Shown: positions 38,273 to 50,663 of the stretch, piece after piece
How the letters are laid out: every line of letters begins with the position of its first letter
Position numbering within the stretch: position 1 is the stretch's first letter
From: Phorcus lineatus
Taxonomy: Eukaryota > Mollusca > Gastropoda > Trochida > Trochidae
Direction of reading: 5' to 3'
Length of the DNA stretch: 64,000 nt
NCBI GenBank assembly: GCA_921293015.1
Contig: OV121086.1
Span: forward strand, 42,425,402-42,489,401
Program-made: the position numbers and the translations under genes
The notes under the pieces: generated by a model
Told to the model about the DNA's origin: nothing
What the model saw: the letters and a program-made list of their open reading frames with translations, nothing else
The model's database searches: none

Positions 38273-40768
38273 AAGCTCGAATCTGGAGCCCAAACGAAAA
38301 ATCCGACTGAAAATTTGTTTTGCTCAATCGATAGAACACATTGTGATGTACATTTGATGAAAGTTTGGTTTGGAAATATGCATTTTTAAGAAAGTTATCG
38401 TGCTCGGTACAGCATAATGCATATTTTCGACTTAGTCTTTTTCCGCGATTTTGGTCAAAATCGGCTATTTGTAAGTGGTTAAGCTCGAATCTGGAGCCCA
38501 AACGAAAAATCCGACTGAAAATTTGTTTTGCTCAATCGATAGAACACATTGTGATGTACATTTGATGAAAGTTTGGTTTGGAAATATGCATTTTTAAGAA
38601 AGTTATCGTGCTCGGTACAACAATATGCATATTTTCGACTTAGTCTTTTTCCGCGATTTTGGTCAAAATCGGCTATTTGTAAGTGGTTAAGCTCGAATCT
38701 AGAGCCCAAACGAAAAATCCGACTGAAAATTTGTTTTGCTCAATCGATAGAACACATTGTGATGTACATTTGATGAAAGTTTGGTTTGGAAATATGCATT
38801 TTTAAGAAAGTTATCCTGCTCGGTACAACAATATGCATATTTTCGACTTAGTCTTTTTCCGCGATTTTGGTCAAAATCGGTTATTTGTAAGTGGTTAAGC
38901 TCGAATCTGGAGCCCAAACGAAAAATCCGACTGAAAATTTGTTTTGCTCAATCGATAGAACACATTGTGATGTACATTTGATGAAAGTTTGGTTTGGAAA
39001 TATGCATTTTTAAGAAAGTTAACCTGCTCGGTACAACATAATGCATATTTTCGACTTAGTCTTTTTCCGCGATTTTGGTCAAAATCGGTTATTTGTAAGT
39101 GGTTAAGCTCGAATCTGGAGCCCAAACGAAAAATCCGACTGAAAATTTGTTTTGCTCAATCGATAGAACACATTGTAATGTACATTTGATGAAAGTTTGG
39201 TTTGGAAATATGCATTTTTAAGAAAGTTATCGTGCTCGGTACAACATAATGCATATTTTCGACTTAGTCTTTTTCCGCGATTTTGGTCAAAATCGGCTCT
39301 TTGTAAGTGATTAAGCTCGAATCTGGAGCCCAAACGAAAAATCCGACTGAAAATTTGTTTTGCTCAATCGATAGAACACATTGTGATGTACATTTGATGA
39401 AAGTTTGGTTTGGAAATATGCATTTTTTAAAAATTTATCGTGCTCGGTACAACATAATGCATATTTTCGACTTAGTCTTTTTCCGCGATTTTGGTCAAAA
39501 TCGGCTATTTGTAAGTGGTTAAGCTCGAATCTGGAGCCCAAACGAAAAATCCGACTGAAAATTTGTTTTGCTCCATCGATAGAACACATTGTGATGTACA
39601 TTTAATGAAAGTTTGGTTTGGAAATATGCATTTTTAAGAAAGTTATCGTGCTCGGTACAACAATATGCATATTTTTGACTTAGTCTTTTTCCGCGATTTT
39701 GGTCAAAATTGGTTATTTGTAAGTGGTTAAGCTCGAATCTGGAGCCCAAACGAAAAATCCGACTGAAAATTTGTTTTGCTCAATCGATAGAACACATTGT
39801 GATGTACATTTGATGAAAGTTTGGTTTGGAAATATGCATTTTTAAGAAAGTTATCGTGCTCGGTACAGCATAATGCATATTTTCGACTTAGTCTTTTTCC
39901 GCGATTTTGGTCAAAATCGGCTATTTGTAAGTGGTTAAGCTCGAATCTGGAGCCCAAACGAAAAATCCGACTGAAAATTTGTTTTGCTCAATCGATAGAA
40001 CACATTGTGATGTACATTTGATGAAAGTTTGGTTTGGAAATATGCATTTTTAAGAAAGTTATCGTGCTCGGTACAACAATATGCATATTTTCGACTTAGT
40101 CTTTTTCCGCGATTTTGGTCAAAATCGGTTATTTGTAAGTGGTTAAGCTCGAATCTGGAGCCCAAACGAAAAATCCGACTGAAAATTTGTTTTGCTCAAT
40201 CGATAGAACACATTGTGATGTACATTTGATGAAAGTTTGGTTTGGAAATATGCATTTTTAAGAAAGTTAACCTGCTCGGTACAACATAATGCATATTTTC
40301 GACTTAGTCTTTTTCCGCGATTTTGGTCAAAATCGGTTATTTGTAAGTGGTTAAGCTCGAATCTGGAGCCCAAACGAAAAATCCGACTGAAAATTTGTTT
40401 TGCTCAATCGATAGAACACATTGTGATGTACATTTGATGAAAGTTTGGTTTGGAAATATGCATTTTTTAAAAATTTATCGTGCTCGGTACAACATAATGC
40501 ATATTTTCGACTTAGTCTTTTTCCGCGATTTTGGTCAAAATCGGCTATTTGTAAGTGGTTAAGCTCGAATCTGGAGCCCAAACGAAAAATCCGACTGAAA
40601 ATTTGTTTTGCTCCATCGATAGAACACATTGTGATGTACATTTAATGAAAGTTTGGTTTGGAAATATGCATTTTTAAGAAAGTTATCGTGCTCGGTACAA
40701 CAATATGCATATTTTTGACTTAGTCTTTTTCCGCGATTTTGGTCAAAATTGGTTATTTGTAAGTGGTT
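38273..40768. repeat. 12-monomer higher-order repeat, copy 1 (2,496 bp)
   Basis: It is exactly twelve 208-bp monomers starting at 38273. Register marks are the acagcat monomers at 38273 and 39729, 'atctagagccc' at 38689, 'gttaacctgc' at 38897 and 40145, 'ggctcttt' at 39105, and A/T-rich forms at 39313 and 40353. The next copy follows directly. Confidence 0.9.
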
Positions 40769-43263
40769 AAGCTCGAATCTGGAGCCCAAACGAAAAATCC
40801 GACTGAAAATTTGTTTTGCTCAATCGATAGAACACATTGTGATGTACATTTGATGAAAGTTTGGTTTGGAAATATGCATTTTTAAGAAAGTTATCGTGCT
40901 CGGTACAGCATAATGCATATTTTCGACTTAGTCTTTTTCCGCGATTTTGGTCAAAATCGGCTATTTGTAAGTGGTTAAGCTCGAATCTGGAGCCCGAACG
41001 AAAAATCCGACTGAAAATTTGTTTTGCTCAATCGATAGAACACATTGTGATGTACATTTGATGAAAGTTTGGTTTGGAAATATGCATTTTTAAGAAAGTT
41101 ATCGTGCTCGGTACAACAATATGCATATTTTCGACTTAGTCTTTTTCCGCGATTTTGGTCAAAATCGGCTATTTGTAAGTGGTTAAGCTCGAATCTAGAG
41201 CCCAAACGAAAAATCCGACTGAAAATTTGTTTTGCTCAATCGATAGAACACATTGTGATGTACATTTGATGAAAGTTTGGTTTGGAAATATGCATTTTTA
41301 AGAAAGTTATCCTGCTCGGTACAACAATATGCATATTTTCGACTTAGTCTTTTTCCGCGATTTTGGTCAAAATCGGTTATTTGTAAGTGGTTAAGCTCGA
41401 ATCTGGAGCCCAAACGAAAAATCCGACTGAAAATTTGTTTTGCTCAATCGATAGAACACATTGTGATGTACATTTGATGAAAGTTTGGTTTGGAAATATG
41501 CATTTTTAAGAAAGTTAACCTGCTCGGTACAACATAATGCATATTTTCGACTTAGTCTTTTTCCGCGATTTTGGTCAAAATCGGTTATTTGTAAGTGGTT
41601 AAGCTCGAATCTGGAGCCCAAACGAAAAATCCGACTGAAAATTTGTTTTGCTCAATCGATAGAACACATTGTAATGTACATTTGATGAAAGTTTGGTTTG
41701 GAAATATGCATTTTTAAGAAAGTTATCGTGCTCGGTACAACATAATGCATATTTTCGACTTAGTCTTTTTCCGCGATTTTGGTCAAAATCGGCTCTTTGT
41801 AAGTGATTAAGCTCGAATCTGGAGCCCAAACGAAAAATCCGACTGAAAATTTGTTTTGCTCAATCGATAGAACACATTGTGATGTACATTTGATGAAAGT
41901 TTGGTTTGGAAATATGCATTTTTTAAAAATTTATCGTGCTCGGTACAACATAATGCATATTTTCGACTTAGTCTTTTTCCGCGATTTTGGTCAAAATCGG
42001 CTATTTGTAAGTGGTTAAGCTCGAATCTGGAGCCCAAACGAAAAATCCGACTGAAAATTTGTTTTGCTCCATCGATAGAACACATTGTGATGTACATTTA
42101 ATGAAAGTTTGGTTTGGAAATATGCATTTTTAAGAAAGTTATCGTGCTCGGTACAACAATATGCATATTTTTGACTTAGTCTTTTTCCGCGATTTTGGTC
42201 AAAATTGGTTATTTGTAAGTGGTTAAGCTCGAATCTGGAGCCCAAACGAAAAATCCGACTGAAAATTTGTTTTGCTCAATCGATAGAACACATTGTGATG
42301 TACATTTGATGAAAGTTTGGTTTGGAAATATGCATTTTTAAGAAAGTTATCGTGCTCGGTACAGCATAATGCATATTTTCGACTTAGTCTTTTTCCGCGA
42401 TTTTGGTCAAAATCGGCTATTTGTAAGTGGTTAAGCTCGAATCTGGAGCCCAAACGAAAAATCCGACTGAAAATTTGTTTTGCTCAATCGATAGAACACA
42501 TTGTGATGTACATTTGATGAAAGTTTGGTTTGGAAATATGCATTTTTAAGAAAGTTATCGTGCTCGGTACAACAATATGCATATTTTCGACTTAGTCTTT
42601 TTCCGCGATTTTGGTCAAAATCGGTTATTTGTAAGTGGTTAAGCTCGAATCTGGAGCCCAAACGAAAAATCCGACTGAAAATTTGTTTTGCTCAATCGAT
42701 AGAACACATTGTGATGTACATTTGATGAAAGTTTGGTTTGGAAATATGCATTTTTAAGAAAGTTAACCTGCTCGGTACAACATAATGCATATTTTCGACT
42801 TAGTCTTTTTCCGCGATTTTGGTCAAAATCGGTTATTTGTAAGTGGTTAAGCTCGAATCTGGAGCCCAAACGAAAAATCCGACTGAAAATTTGTTTTGCT
42901 CAATCGATAGAACACATTGTGATGTACATTTGATGAAAGTTTGGTTTGGAAATATGCATTTTTTAAAATTTATCGTGCTCGGTACAACATAATGCATATT
43001 TTCGACTTAGTCTTTTTCCGCGATTTTGGTCAAAATCGGCTATTTGTAAGTGGTTAAGCTCGAATCTGGAGCCCAAACGAAAAATCCGACTGAAAATTTG
43101 TTTTGCTCCATCGATAGAACACATTGTGATGTACATTTGATGAAAGTTTGGTTTGGAAATATGCATTTTTAAGAAAGTTATCGTGCTCGGTACAACAATA
43201 TGCATATTTTTGACTTAGTCTTTTTCCGCGATTTTGGTCAAAATTGGTTATTTGTAAGTGGTT
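40769..43263. repeat. 12-monomer higher-order repeat, copy 2 (2,495 bp)
   Basis: It is in register with the preceding copy. Differences I found are G at 40,996 (gagcccgaacg), loss of one A in the A-run near 42,965 (the only 207-bp monomer in the first 43 kb), and G at 43,139 (tttgatg against tttaatg). The single-base loss would be a good marker for telling this copy from its neighbour in reads. Confidence 0.9.
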
Positions 43264-44303
43264 AAGCTCGAATCTGGAGCCCAAACGAAAAATCCGACTG
43301 AAAATTTGTTTTGCTCAATCGATAGAACACATTGTGATGTACATTTGATGAAAGTTTGGTTTGGAAATATGCATTTTTAAGAAAGTTATCGTGCTCGGTA
43401 CAGCATAATGCATATTTTCGACTTAGTCTTTTTCCGCGATTTTGGTCAAAATCGGCTATTTGTAAGTGGTTAAGCTCGAATCTGGAGCCCAAACGAAAAA
43501 TCCGACTGAAAATTTGTTTTGCTCAATCGATAGAACACATTGTGATGTACATTTGATGAAAGTTTGGTTTGGAAATATGCATTTTTAAGAAAGTTATCGT
43601 GCTCGGTACAACAATATGCATATTTTCGACTTAGTCTTTTTCCGCGATTTTGGTCAAAATCGGCTATTTGTAAGTGGTTAAGCTCGAATCTAGAGCCCAA
43701 ACGAAAAATCCGACTGAAAATTTGTTTTGCTCAATCGATAGAACACATTGTGATGTACATTTGATGAAAGTTTGGTTTGGAAATATGCATTTTTAAGAAA
43801 GTTATCCTGCTCGGTACAACAATATGCATATTTTCGACTTAGTCTTTTTCCGCGATTTTGGTCAAAATCGGTTATTTGTAAGTGGTTAAGCTCGAATCTG
43901 GAGCCCAAACGAAAAATCCGACTGAAAATTTGTTTTGCTCAATCGATAGAACACATTGTGATGTACATTTGATGAAAGTTTGGTTTGGAAATATGCATTT
44001 TTAAGAAAGTTAACCTGCTCGGTACAACATAATGCATATTTTCGACATAGTCTTTTTCCGCGATTTTGGTCAAAATCGGCTCTTTGTAAGTGATTAAGCT
44101 CGAATCTGGAGCCCAAACGAAAAATCCGACTGAAAATTTGTTTTGCTCAATCGATAGAACACATTGTGATGTACATTTGATGAAAGTTTGGTTTGGAAAT
44201 ATGCATTTTTAAGAAAGTTAACCTGCTCGGTACAACATAATGCATATTTTCGACATAGTCTTTTTCCGCGATTTTGGTCAAAATCGGCTCTTTGTAAGTG
44301 ATT
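43264..44303. repeat. Start of a third 12-monomer copy ending in a duplicated hybrid
   Basis: Monomers 43264, 43472 and 43680 repeat the start of the 2,496-bp unit. Monomer 43888 then joins the 'gttaacctgctcgg' half of one type to the 'ggctcttt...gtgatt' end of the type that normally follows, plus a private 'cgacatagtc'. Monomer 44096 repeats this hybrid with the same private change. So one monomer was lost by fusion and the fusion product was then duplicated. The region ends where the second lineage begins. Confidence 0.85.
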
Positions 44304-46591
44304 AAGCTCGAATCTGGAGCTCAAACGAAAAATCTGACTGAAATTTTGTTTTGTTCCATCGAGAGAACACATTGTAATGTACATTTGATGAAAGTTTGAT
44401 TGGCAAATATGCATTATAAAGAAAGTTATCGTGCTCGGTACAACAATATGCATATTTTCGACTTAGTCTTTTTCCGCGATTTTGGTCAAAATCGGTTATT
44501 TGTAAGTGTTTAAGCTCGAATCTGGAGCCCAAACGAAAAATCCGACTGAAAATTTGTTTTGCTCCATCGATAGAACACATTGTGATGTACATTTGATGAA
44601 AGTTTGATTGGCAAATATGCATTATTAAGAAAGTTATCGTGCTCGGTACAACATAATGCATATTTTCGACTTAGTCTTTTTCCGCGATTTTGGTCAAAAT
44701 CGGTTATTTGTAAGTGGTTAAGCTCGAATCTGGAGCCCAAACGAAAAATCCGACTGAAAATTTGTTTTGCTCAATCGATAGAACACATTGTGATGTACAT
44801 TTGATGAAAGTTTGGTTTGGAAATATGCATTTTTAAGAAAGTTATCGTGCTCGGTACAACATAATGCATATTTTCGACTTAGTCTTTTTCCGCGATTTTG
44901 GTCAAAATCGGTTATTTGTAAATGGTTAAGCTCGAATCTGGAGCCCAAACGAAAAATCCGACTGAAAATTTGTTTTGCTCCATCGATATAACACATTGTG
45001 ATGTACATTTAATGAAAGTTTGGTTTGGAAATATGCATTTTTAAGAAAGTTATCGTGCTCGGTACAACATAATGCATATTTTCGACTTAGTCTTTTTCCG
45101 CGATTTTGGTCAAAATCGGTTATTTGTAAGTGGTTAAGCTCGAATCTTGAGCCCAAACGAAAAATCCGACTGAAAATTTGTTTTGCTCCATCGATAGAAC
45201 ACATTGTGATGTACATTTGATGAAAGTTTGATTGGCAAATATGCATTATTAAGAAAGTTATCGTGCTCGGTACAACAATATGCATATTTTCGACTTAGTC
45301 TTTTTCCGCGATTTTGGTCAAAACCGGCTATTTGTAAATGGTTAAGCTCGAATCTGGAGCCCAAACGAAAAATCCGACTGAAAATTTGTTTTGCTCCATC
45401 GATAGAACACATTGTGATGTACATTTGATGAAAGTTTGGTTTGGAAATATGCATTTTTAAGAAAGTTATCGTGCTCGGTACAACATAATGCATATTTTCG
45501 ACTTAGTCTTTTTCCGCGATTTTGGTCAAAATCGGTTATTTGTAAGTGGTTAAGCTCGAATCTGGAGCCCAAACGAAAAATCCGACTGAAAATTTGTTTT
45601 GCTCAATCGATAGAACACATTGTGATGTACATTTGATGAAAGTTTGGTTTGGAAATATGCATTTTTAAGAAAGTTATCGTGCTCGGTACAACAATATGCA
45701 TATTTTCGACTTAGTCTTTTTCCGCGATTTTGGTTTCCATCGGCTATTTGTAAGTGGTTAAGCTCGAATCTGGAGCCCAAACGAAAAATCCGACTGAAAA
45801 TTTGTTTTGCTCCATCAATAGAACACATTGTGATGTACATTTGATGAAAGTTTGATTGGCAAATATGCATTATTAAGAAAGTTATCGTGCTCGGTACAAC
45901 AATATGCATATTTTCGACTTAGTCTTTTTCCGCGATTTTGGTCAAAATCGGTTATTTGTAAATGGTTAAGCTCGAATCTGGAGCCCAAACGAAAAATCCG
46001 ACTGAAAATTTGTTTTGCTCAATCGATAGAACACATTGTGATGTACATTTGATGAAAGTTTGGTTTGGAAATATGCATTTTTAAGAAAGTTATCGTGCTC
46101 GGTACAACATAATGCATATTTTCGACTTAGTCTTTTTCCGCGATTTTGGTCAAAATCGGTTATTTGTAAGTGGTTAAGCTCGAATCTGGAGCCCAAACGA
46201 AAAATCCGACTGAAAATTTGTTTTGCTCCATCGATAGAACACATTGTGATGTACATTTGATGAAAGTTTGGTTTGGAAATATGCATTTTTAAGAAAGTTA
46301 TCGTGCTCGGTACAACATAATGCATATTTTCGACTTAGTCTTTTTCCGCGATTTTGGTCAAAATCGGTTATTTGTAAGTGGTTAAGCTCGAATCTGGAGC
46401 CCAAACGAAAAATCCGACTGAAAATTTGTTTTGCTCCATCAATAGAACACATTGTGATGTACATTTGATGAAAGTTTGATTGGCAAATATGCATTATTAA
46501 GAAAGTTATCGTGCTCGGTACAACAATATGCATATTTTCGACTTAGTCTTTTTCCGCGATTTTGGTCAAAATCGGCTATTTGTAAGTGGTT
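44304..46591. repeat. First block of the second monomer lineage (gattggcaaat)
   Basis: Monomer 44304 is the first with the linked changes at positions 96, 99, 101 and 113 (gtttgattggcaaatatgcattat). It also has 'gagctcaaacg', 'aaattttgttttgttcc' and 'catcgagagaac'. Later monomers mix this form with the ordinary form, mostly with 'ctccatcg'. Monomers 44304-44927 share the rare 'gtaagtgttt' end with 47380 and 49000. A four-base block change lies at 45,735-45,738. Confidence 0.85.
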
Positions 46592-46777
46592 AAGCTCGAA
46601 TCTGGAGCTCAACCGAAAAATCTGACTATAAATTACATTGTGATAAGCATTTGATGAAAGTTTGGTTTAGAAATATGCACTATTAAGAAAGTTATCGTGC
46701 TAGGTACAACAATATGCATATTATCGACTTAGTCTTATTCTGCGATTTTGGTCAAAACCGGCTATTTGTAAGTGGTT
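46592..46777 (+). repeat. 186-bp monomer with an internal 22-bp deletion
   Basis: The run from about position 43 to 66 is replaced by 'ctataaattacattgtg', giving 186 bp, with further changes (gagctcaaccg, gataagcattt, aaatatgcactatt, tattatcgac, tcttattctgcg). The same form starts at 46592, 47194, 48212, 48814, 50664, 54271 and 55497. A related 186-bp form with 'ctataaaacacattg' starts at 51255 and 56088. Confidence 0.88.
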
Positions 46778-48211
46778 AAGCTCGAATCTGGAGCTCAAAC
46801 GAAAAATCTGACTGAAATTTTGTTTTGTTCCATCGAGAGAACACATTGTAATGTACATTTGATGAAAGTTTGATTGGCAAATATGCATTATAAAGAAAGG
46901 TATCGTGCTCGGTACAACATAATGCATATTTTCGACTTAGTCTTTTTCCGCGATTTTGGTCAAAATCGGTTATTTGTAAATGGTTAAGCTCGAATCTGGA
47001 GCCCAAACGAAAAATCCGACTGAAAATTTGTTTTGCTCCATCGATAGAACACATTGTGATGTACATTTGATGAAAGTTTGATTGGCAAATATGCATTATT
47101 AAGAAAGTTATCGTGCTCGGTACAACAATATGCATATTTTCGACTTAGTCTTTTTCCGCGATTTTGGTCAAAACCGGCTATTTGTAAGTGGTTAAGCTCG
47201 AATCTGGAGCTCAACCGAAAAATCTGACTATAAATTACATTGTGATAAGCATTTGATGAAAGTTTGGTTTAGAAATATGCACTATTAAGAAAGTTATCGT
47301 GCTCGGTACAACAATATGCATATTTTCGACTTAGTCTTATTCTGCGATTTTGGTCAAAACCGGCTATTTGTAAGTGGTTAAGCTCGAATCTGGAGCTCAA
47401 ACGAAAAATCTGACTGAAATTTTGTTTTGTTCCATCGAGAGAACACATTGTAATGTACATTTGATGAAAGTTTGATTGGCAAATATGCATTATAAAGAAA
47501 GTTATCGTGCTCGGTACAACAATATGCATATTTTCGACTTAGTCTTTTTCCGCGATTTTGGTCAAAATCGGTTATTTGTAAGTGTTTAAGCTCGAATCTG
47601 GAGCCCAAACGAAAAATCCGACTGAAAATTTGTTTTGCTCCATCGATAGAACACATTGTGATGTACATTTGATGAAAGTTTGATTGGCAAATATGCATTA
47701 TTAAGAAAGTTATCGTGCTCGGTACAACATAATGCATATTTTCGACTTAGTCTTTTTCCGCGATTTTGGTCAAAATCGGTTATTTGTAAGTGGTTAAGCT
47801 CGAATCTGGAGCCCAAACGAAAAATCCGACTGAAAATTTGTTTTGCTCAATCGATAGAACACATTGTGATGTACATTTGATGAAAGTTTGGTTTGGAAAT
47901 ATGCATTTTTAAGAAAGTTATCGTGCTCGGTACAACATAATGCATATTTTCGACTTAGTCTTTTTCCGCGATTTTGGTCAAAATCGGTTATTTGTAAGTG
48001 GTTAAGCTCGAATCTGGAGCCCAAACGAAAAATCCGACTGAAAATTTGTTTTGCTCCATCGATAGAACACATTGTGATGTACATTTGATGAAAGTTTGAT
48101 TGGCAAATATGCATTATTAAGAAAGTTATCGTGCTCGGTACAACATTATGCATATTTTCGACTTAGTCTTTTTCCGCGATTTTGGTCAAAATCGGCTATT
48201 TGTAAGTGGTT
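46592..48211. repeat. 1,620-bp higher-order repeat, copy 1
   Basis: It has eight monomers: two of 186 bp (46592, 47194) and six of 208 bp, which gives 1,620 bp exactly. It contains both lineages and the rare 'gtaagtgttt' end at about 47,583. The next copy follows directly at 48212. Confidence 0.88.
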
Positions 48212-49831
48212 AAGCTCGAATCTGGAGCTCAACCGAAAAATCTGACTATAAATTACATTGTGATAAGCATTTGATGAAAGTTTGGTTTAGAAATATGCAC
48301 TATTAAGAAAGTTATCGTGCTAGGTACAACAATATGCATATTATCGACTTAGTCTTATTCTGCGATTTTGGTCAAAACCGGCTATTTGTAAGTGGTTAAG
48401 CTCGAATCTGGAGCTCAAACGAAAAATCTGACTGAAATTTTGTTTTGTTCCATCGAGAGAACACATTGTAATGTACATTTGATGAAAGTTTGATTGGCAA
48501 ATATGCATTATAAAGAAAGGTATCGTGCTCGGTACAACATAATGCATATTTTCGACTTAGTCTTTTTCCGCGATTTTGGTCAAAATCGGTTATTTGTAAA
48601 TGGTTAAGCTCGAATCTGGAGCCCAAACGAAAAATCCGACTGAAAATTTGTTTTGCTCCATCGATAGAACACATTGTGATGTACATTTGATGAAAGTTTG
48701 ATTGGCAAATATGCATTATTAAGAAAGTTATCGTGCTCGGTACAACAATATGCATATTTTCGACTTAGTCTTTTTCCGCGATTTTGGTCAAAACCGGCTA
48801 TTTGTAAGTGGTTAAGCTCGAATCTGGAGCTCAACCGAAAAATCTGACTATAAATTACATTGTGATAAGCATTTGATGAAAGTTTGGTTTAGAAATATGC
48901 ACTATTAAGAAAGTTATCGTGCTAGGTACAACAATATGCATATTATCGACTTAGTCTTATTCTGCGATTTTGGTCAAAACCGGCTATTTGTAAGTGGTTA
49001 AGCTCGAATCTGGAGCTCAAACGAAAAATCTGACTGAAATTTTGTTTTGTTCCATCGAGAGAACACATTGTAATGTACATTTGATGAAAGTTTGATTGGC
49101 AAATATGCATTATAAAGAAAGTTATCGTGCTCGGTACAACAATATGCATATTTTCGACTTAGTCTTTTTCCGCGATTTTGGTCAAAATCGGTTATTTGTA
49201 AGTGTTTAAGCTCGAATCTGGAGCCCAAACGAAAAATCCGACTGAAAATTTGTTTTGCTCCATCGATAGAACACATTGTGATGTACATTTGATGAAAGTT
49301 TGATTGGCAAATATGCATTATTAAGAAAGTTATCGTGCTCGGTACAACATAATGCATATTTTCGACTTAGTCTTTTTCCGCGATTTTGGTCAAAATCGGT
49401 TATTTGTAAGTGGTTAAGCTCGAATCTGGAGCCCAAACGAAAAATCCGACTGAAAATTTGTTTTGCTCAATCGATAGAACACATTGTGATGTACATTTGA
49501 TGAAAGTTTGGTTTGGAAATATGCATTTTTAAGAAAGTTATCGTGCTCGGTACAACATAATGCATATTTTCGACTTAGTCTTTTTCCGCGATTTTGGTCA
49601 AAATCGGTTATTTGTAAGTGGTTAAGCTCGAATCTGGAGCCCAAACGAAAAATCCGACTGAAAATTTGTTTTGCTCCATCGATAGAACACATTGTGATGT
49701 ACATTTGATGAAAGTTTGGTTTGGAAATATGCATTTTTAAGAAAGTTATCGTGCTCGGTACAACATAATGCATATTTTCGACTTAGTCTTTTTCCGCGAT
49801 TTTGGTCAAAATCGGTTATTTGTAAGTGGTT
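48212..49831. repeat. 1,620-bp higher-order repeat, copy 2
   Basis: It is in register with 46592-48211 for seven monomers. The eighth (49624) has the ordinary 'ggtttggaaat' form where the first copy (48004) has 'gattggcaaat', so the match ends inside that monomer. From there the sequence follows a different match, to 45.8-46.6 kb. Confidence 0.85.
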
Positions 49832-50663
49832 AAGCTCGAATCTGGAGCCCAAACGAAAAATCCGACTGAAAATTTGTTTTGCTCCATCAATAGAACACAT
49901 TGTGATGTACATTTGATGAAAGTTTGATTGGCAAATATGCATTATTAAGAAAGTTATCGTGCTCGGTACAACAATATGCATATTTTCGACTTAGTCTTTT
50001 TCCGCGATTTTGGTCAAAATCGGTTATTTGTAAATGGTTAAGCTCGAATCTGGAGCCCAAACGAAAAATCCGACTGAAAATTTGTTTTGCTCAATCGATA
50101 GAACACATTGTGATGTACATTTGATGAAAGTTTGGTTTGGAAATATGCATTTTTAAGAAAGTTATCGTGCTCGGTACAACATAATGCATATTTTCGACTT
50201 AGTCTTTTTCCGCGATTTTGGTCAAAATCGGTTATTTGTAAGTGGTTAAGCTCGAATCTGGAGCCCAAACGAAAAATCCGACTGAAAATTTGTTTTGCTC
50301 CATCGATAGAACACATTGTGATGTACATTTGATGAAAGTTTAGTTTGGAAATATGCATTTTTAAGAAAGTTATCGTGCTCGGTACAACATAATGCATATT
50401 TTCGACTTAGTCTTTTTCCGCGATTTTGGTCAAAATCGGTTATTTGTAAGTGGTTAAGCTCGAATCTGGAGCCCAAACGAAAAATCCGACTGAAAATTTG
50501 TTTTGCTCCATCAATAGAACACATTGTGATGTACATTTGATGAAAGTTTGATTGGCAAATATGCATTATTAAGAAAGTTATCGTGCTCGGTACAACAATA
50601 TGCATATTTTCGACTTAGTCTTTTTCCGCGATTTTGGTCAAAATCGGCTATTTTTAAGTGGTT
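49832..50663. repeat. Segment matching 45,760-46,591 at offset 4,072 bp
   Basis: Monomers 49832, 50040, 50248 and 50456 match 45760, 45968, 46176 and 46384. The match continues into the 186-bp monomer (50664 against 46592) and the next one (50850 against 46778). Private bases include 'gtttagtttgg' near 50,340 and 'tatttttaagtgg' near 50,650. The first four-base block change of monomer 45552 is not included. Confidence 0.82.

Noticed and set aside
45134-45493. 119-codon minus-strand open frames (about twenty copies from 9 kb onward, mostly after 44 kb)
   Set aside because: They are long only because the change from 'ctcaatcg' to 'ctccatcg' removes a TGA on the minus strand and lets the frame run into the next monomer. 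No start signal, domain or coding bias is visible, and the frame crosses monomer borders out of phase.
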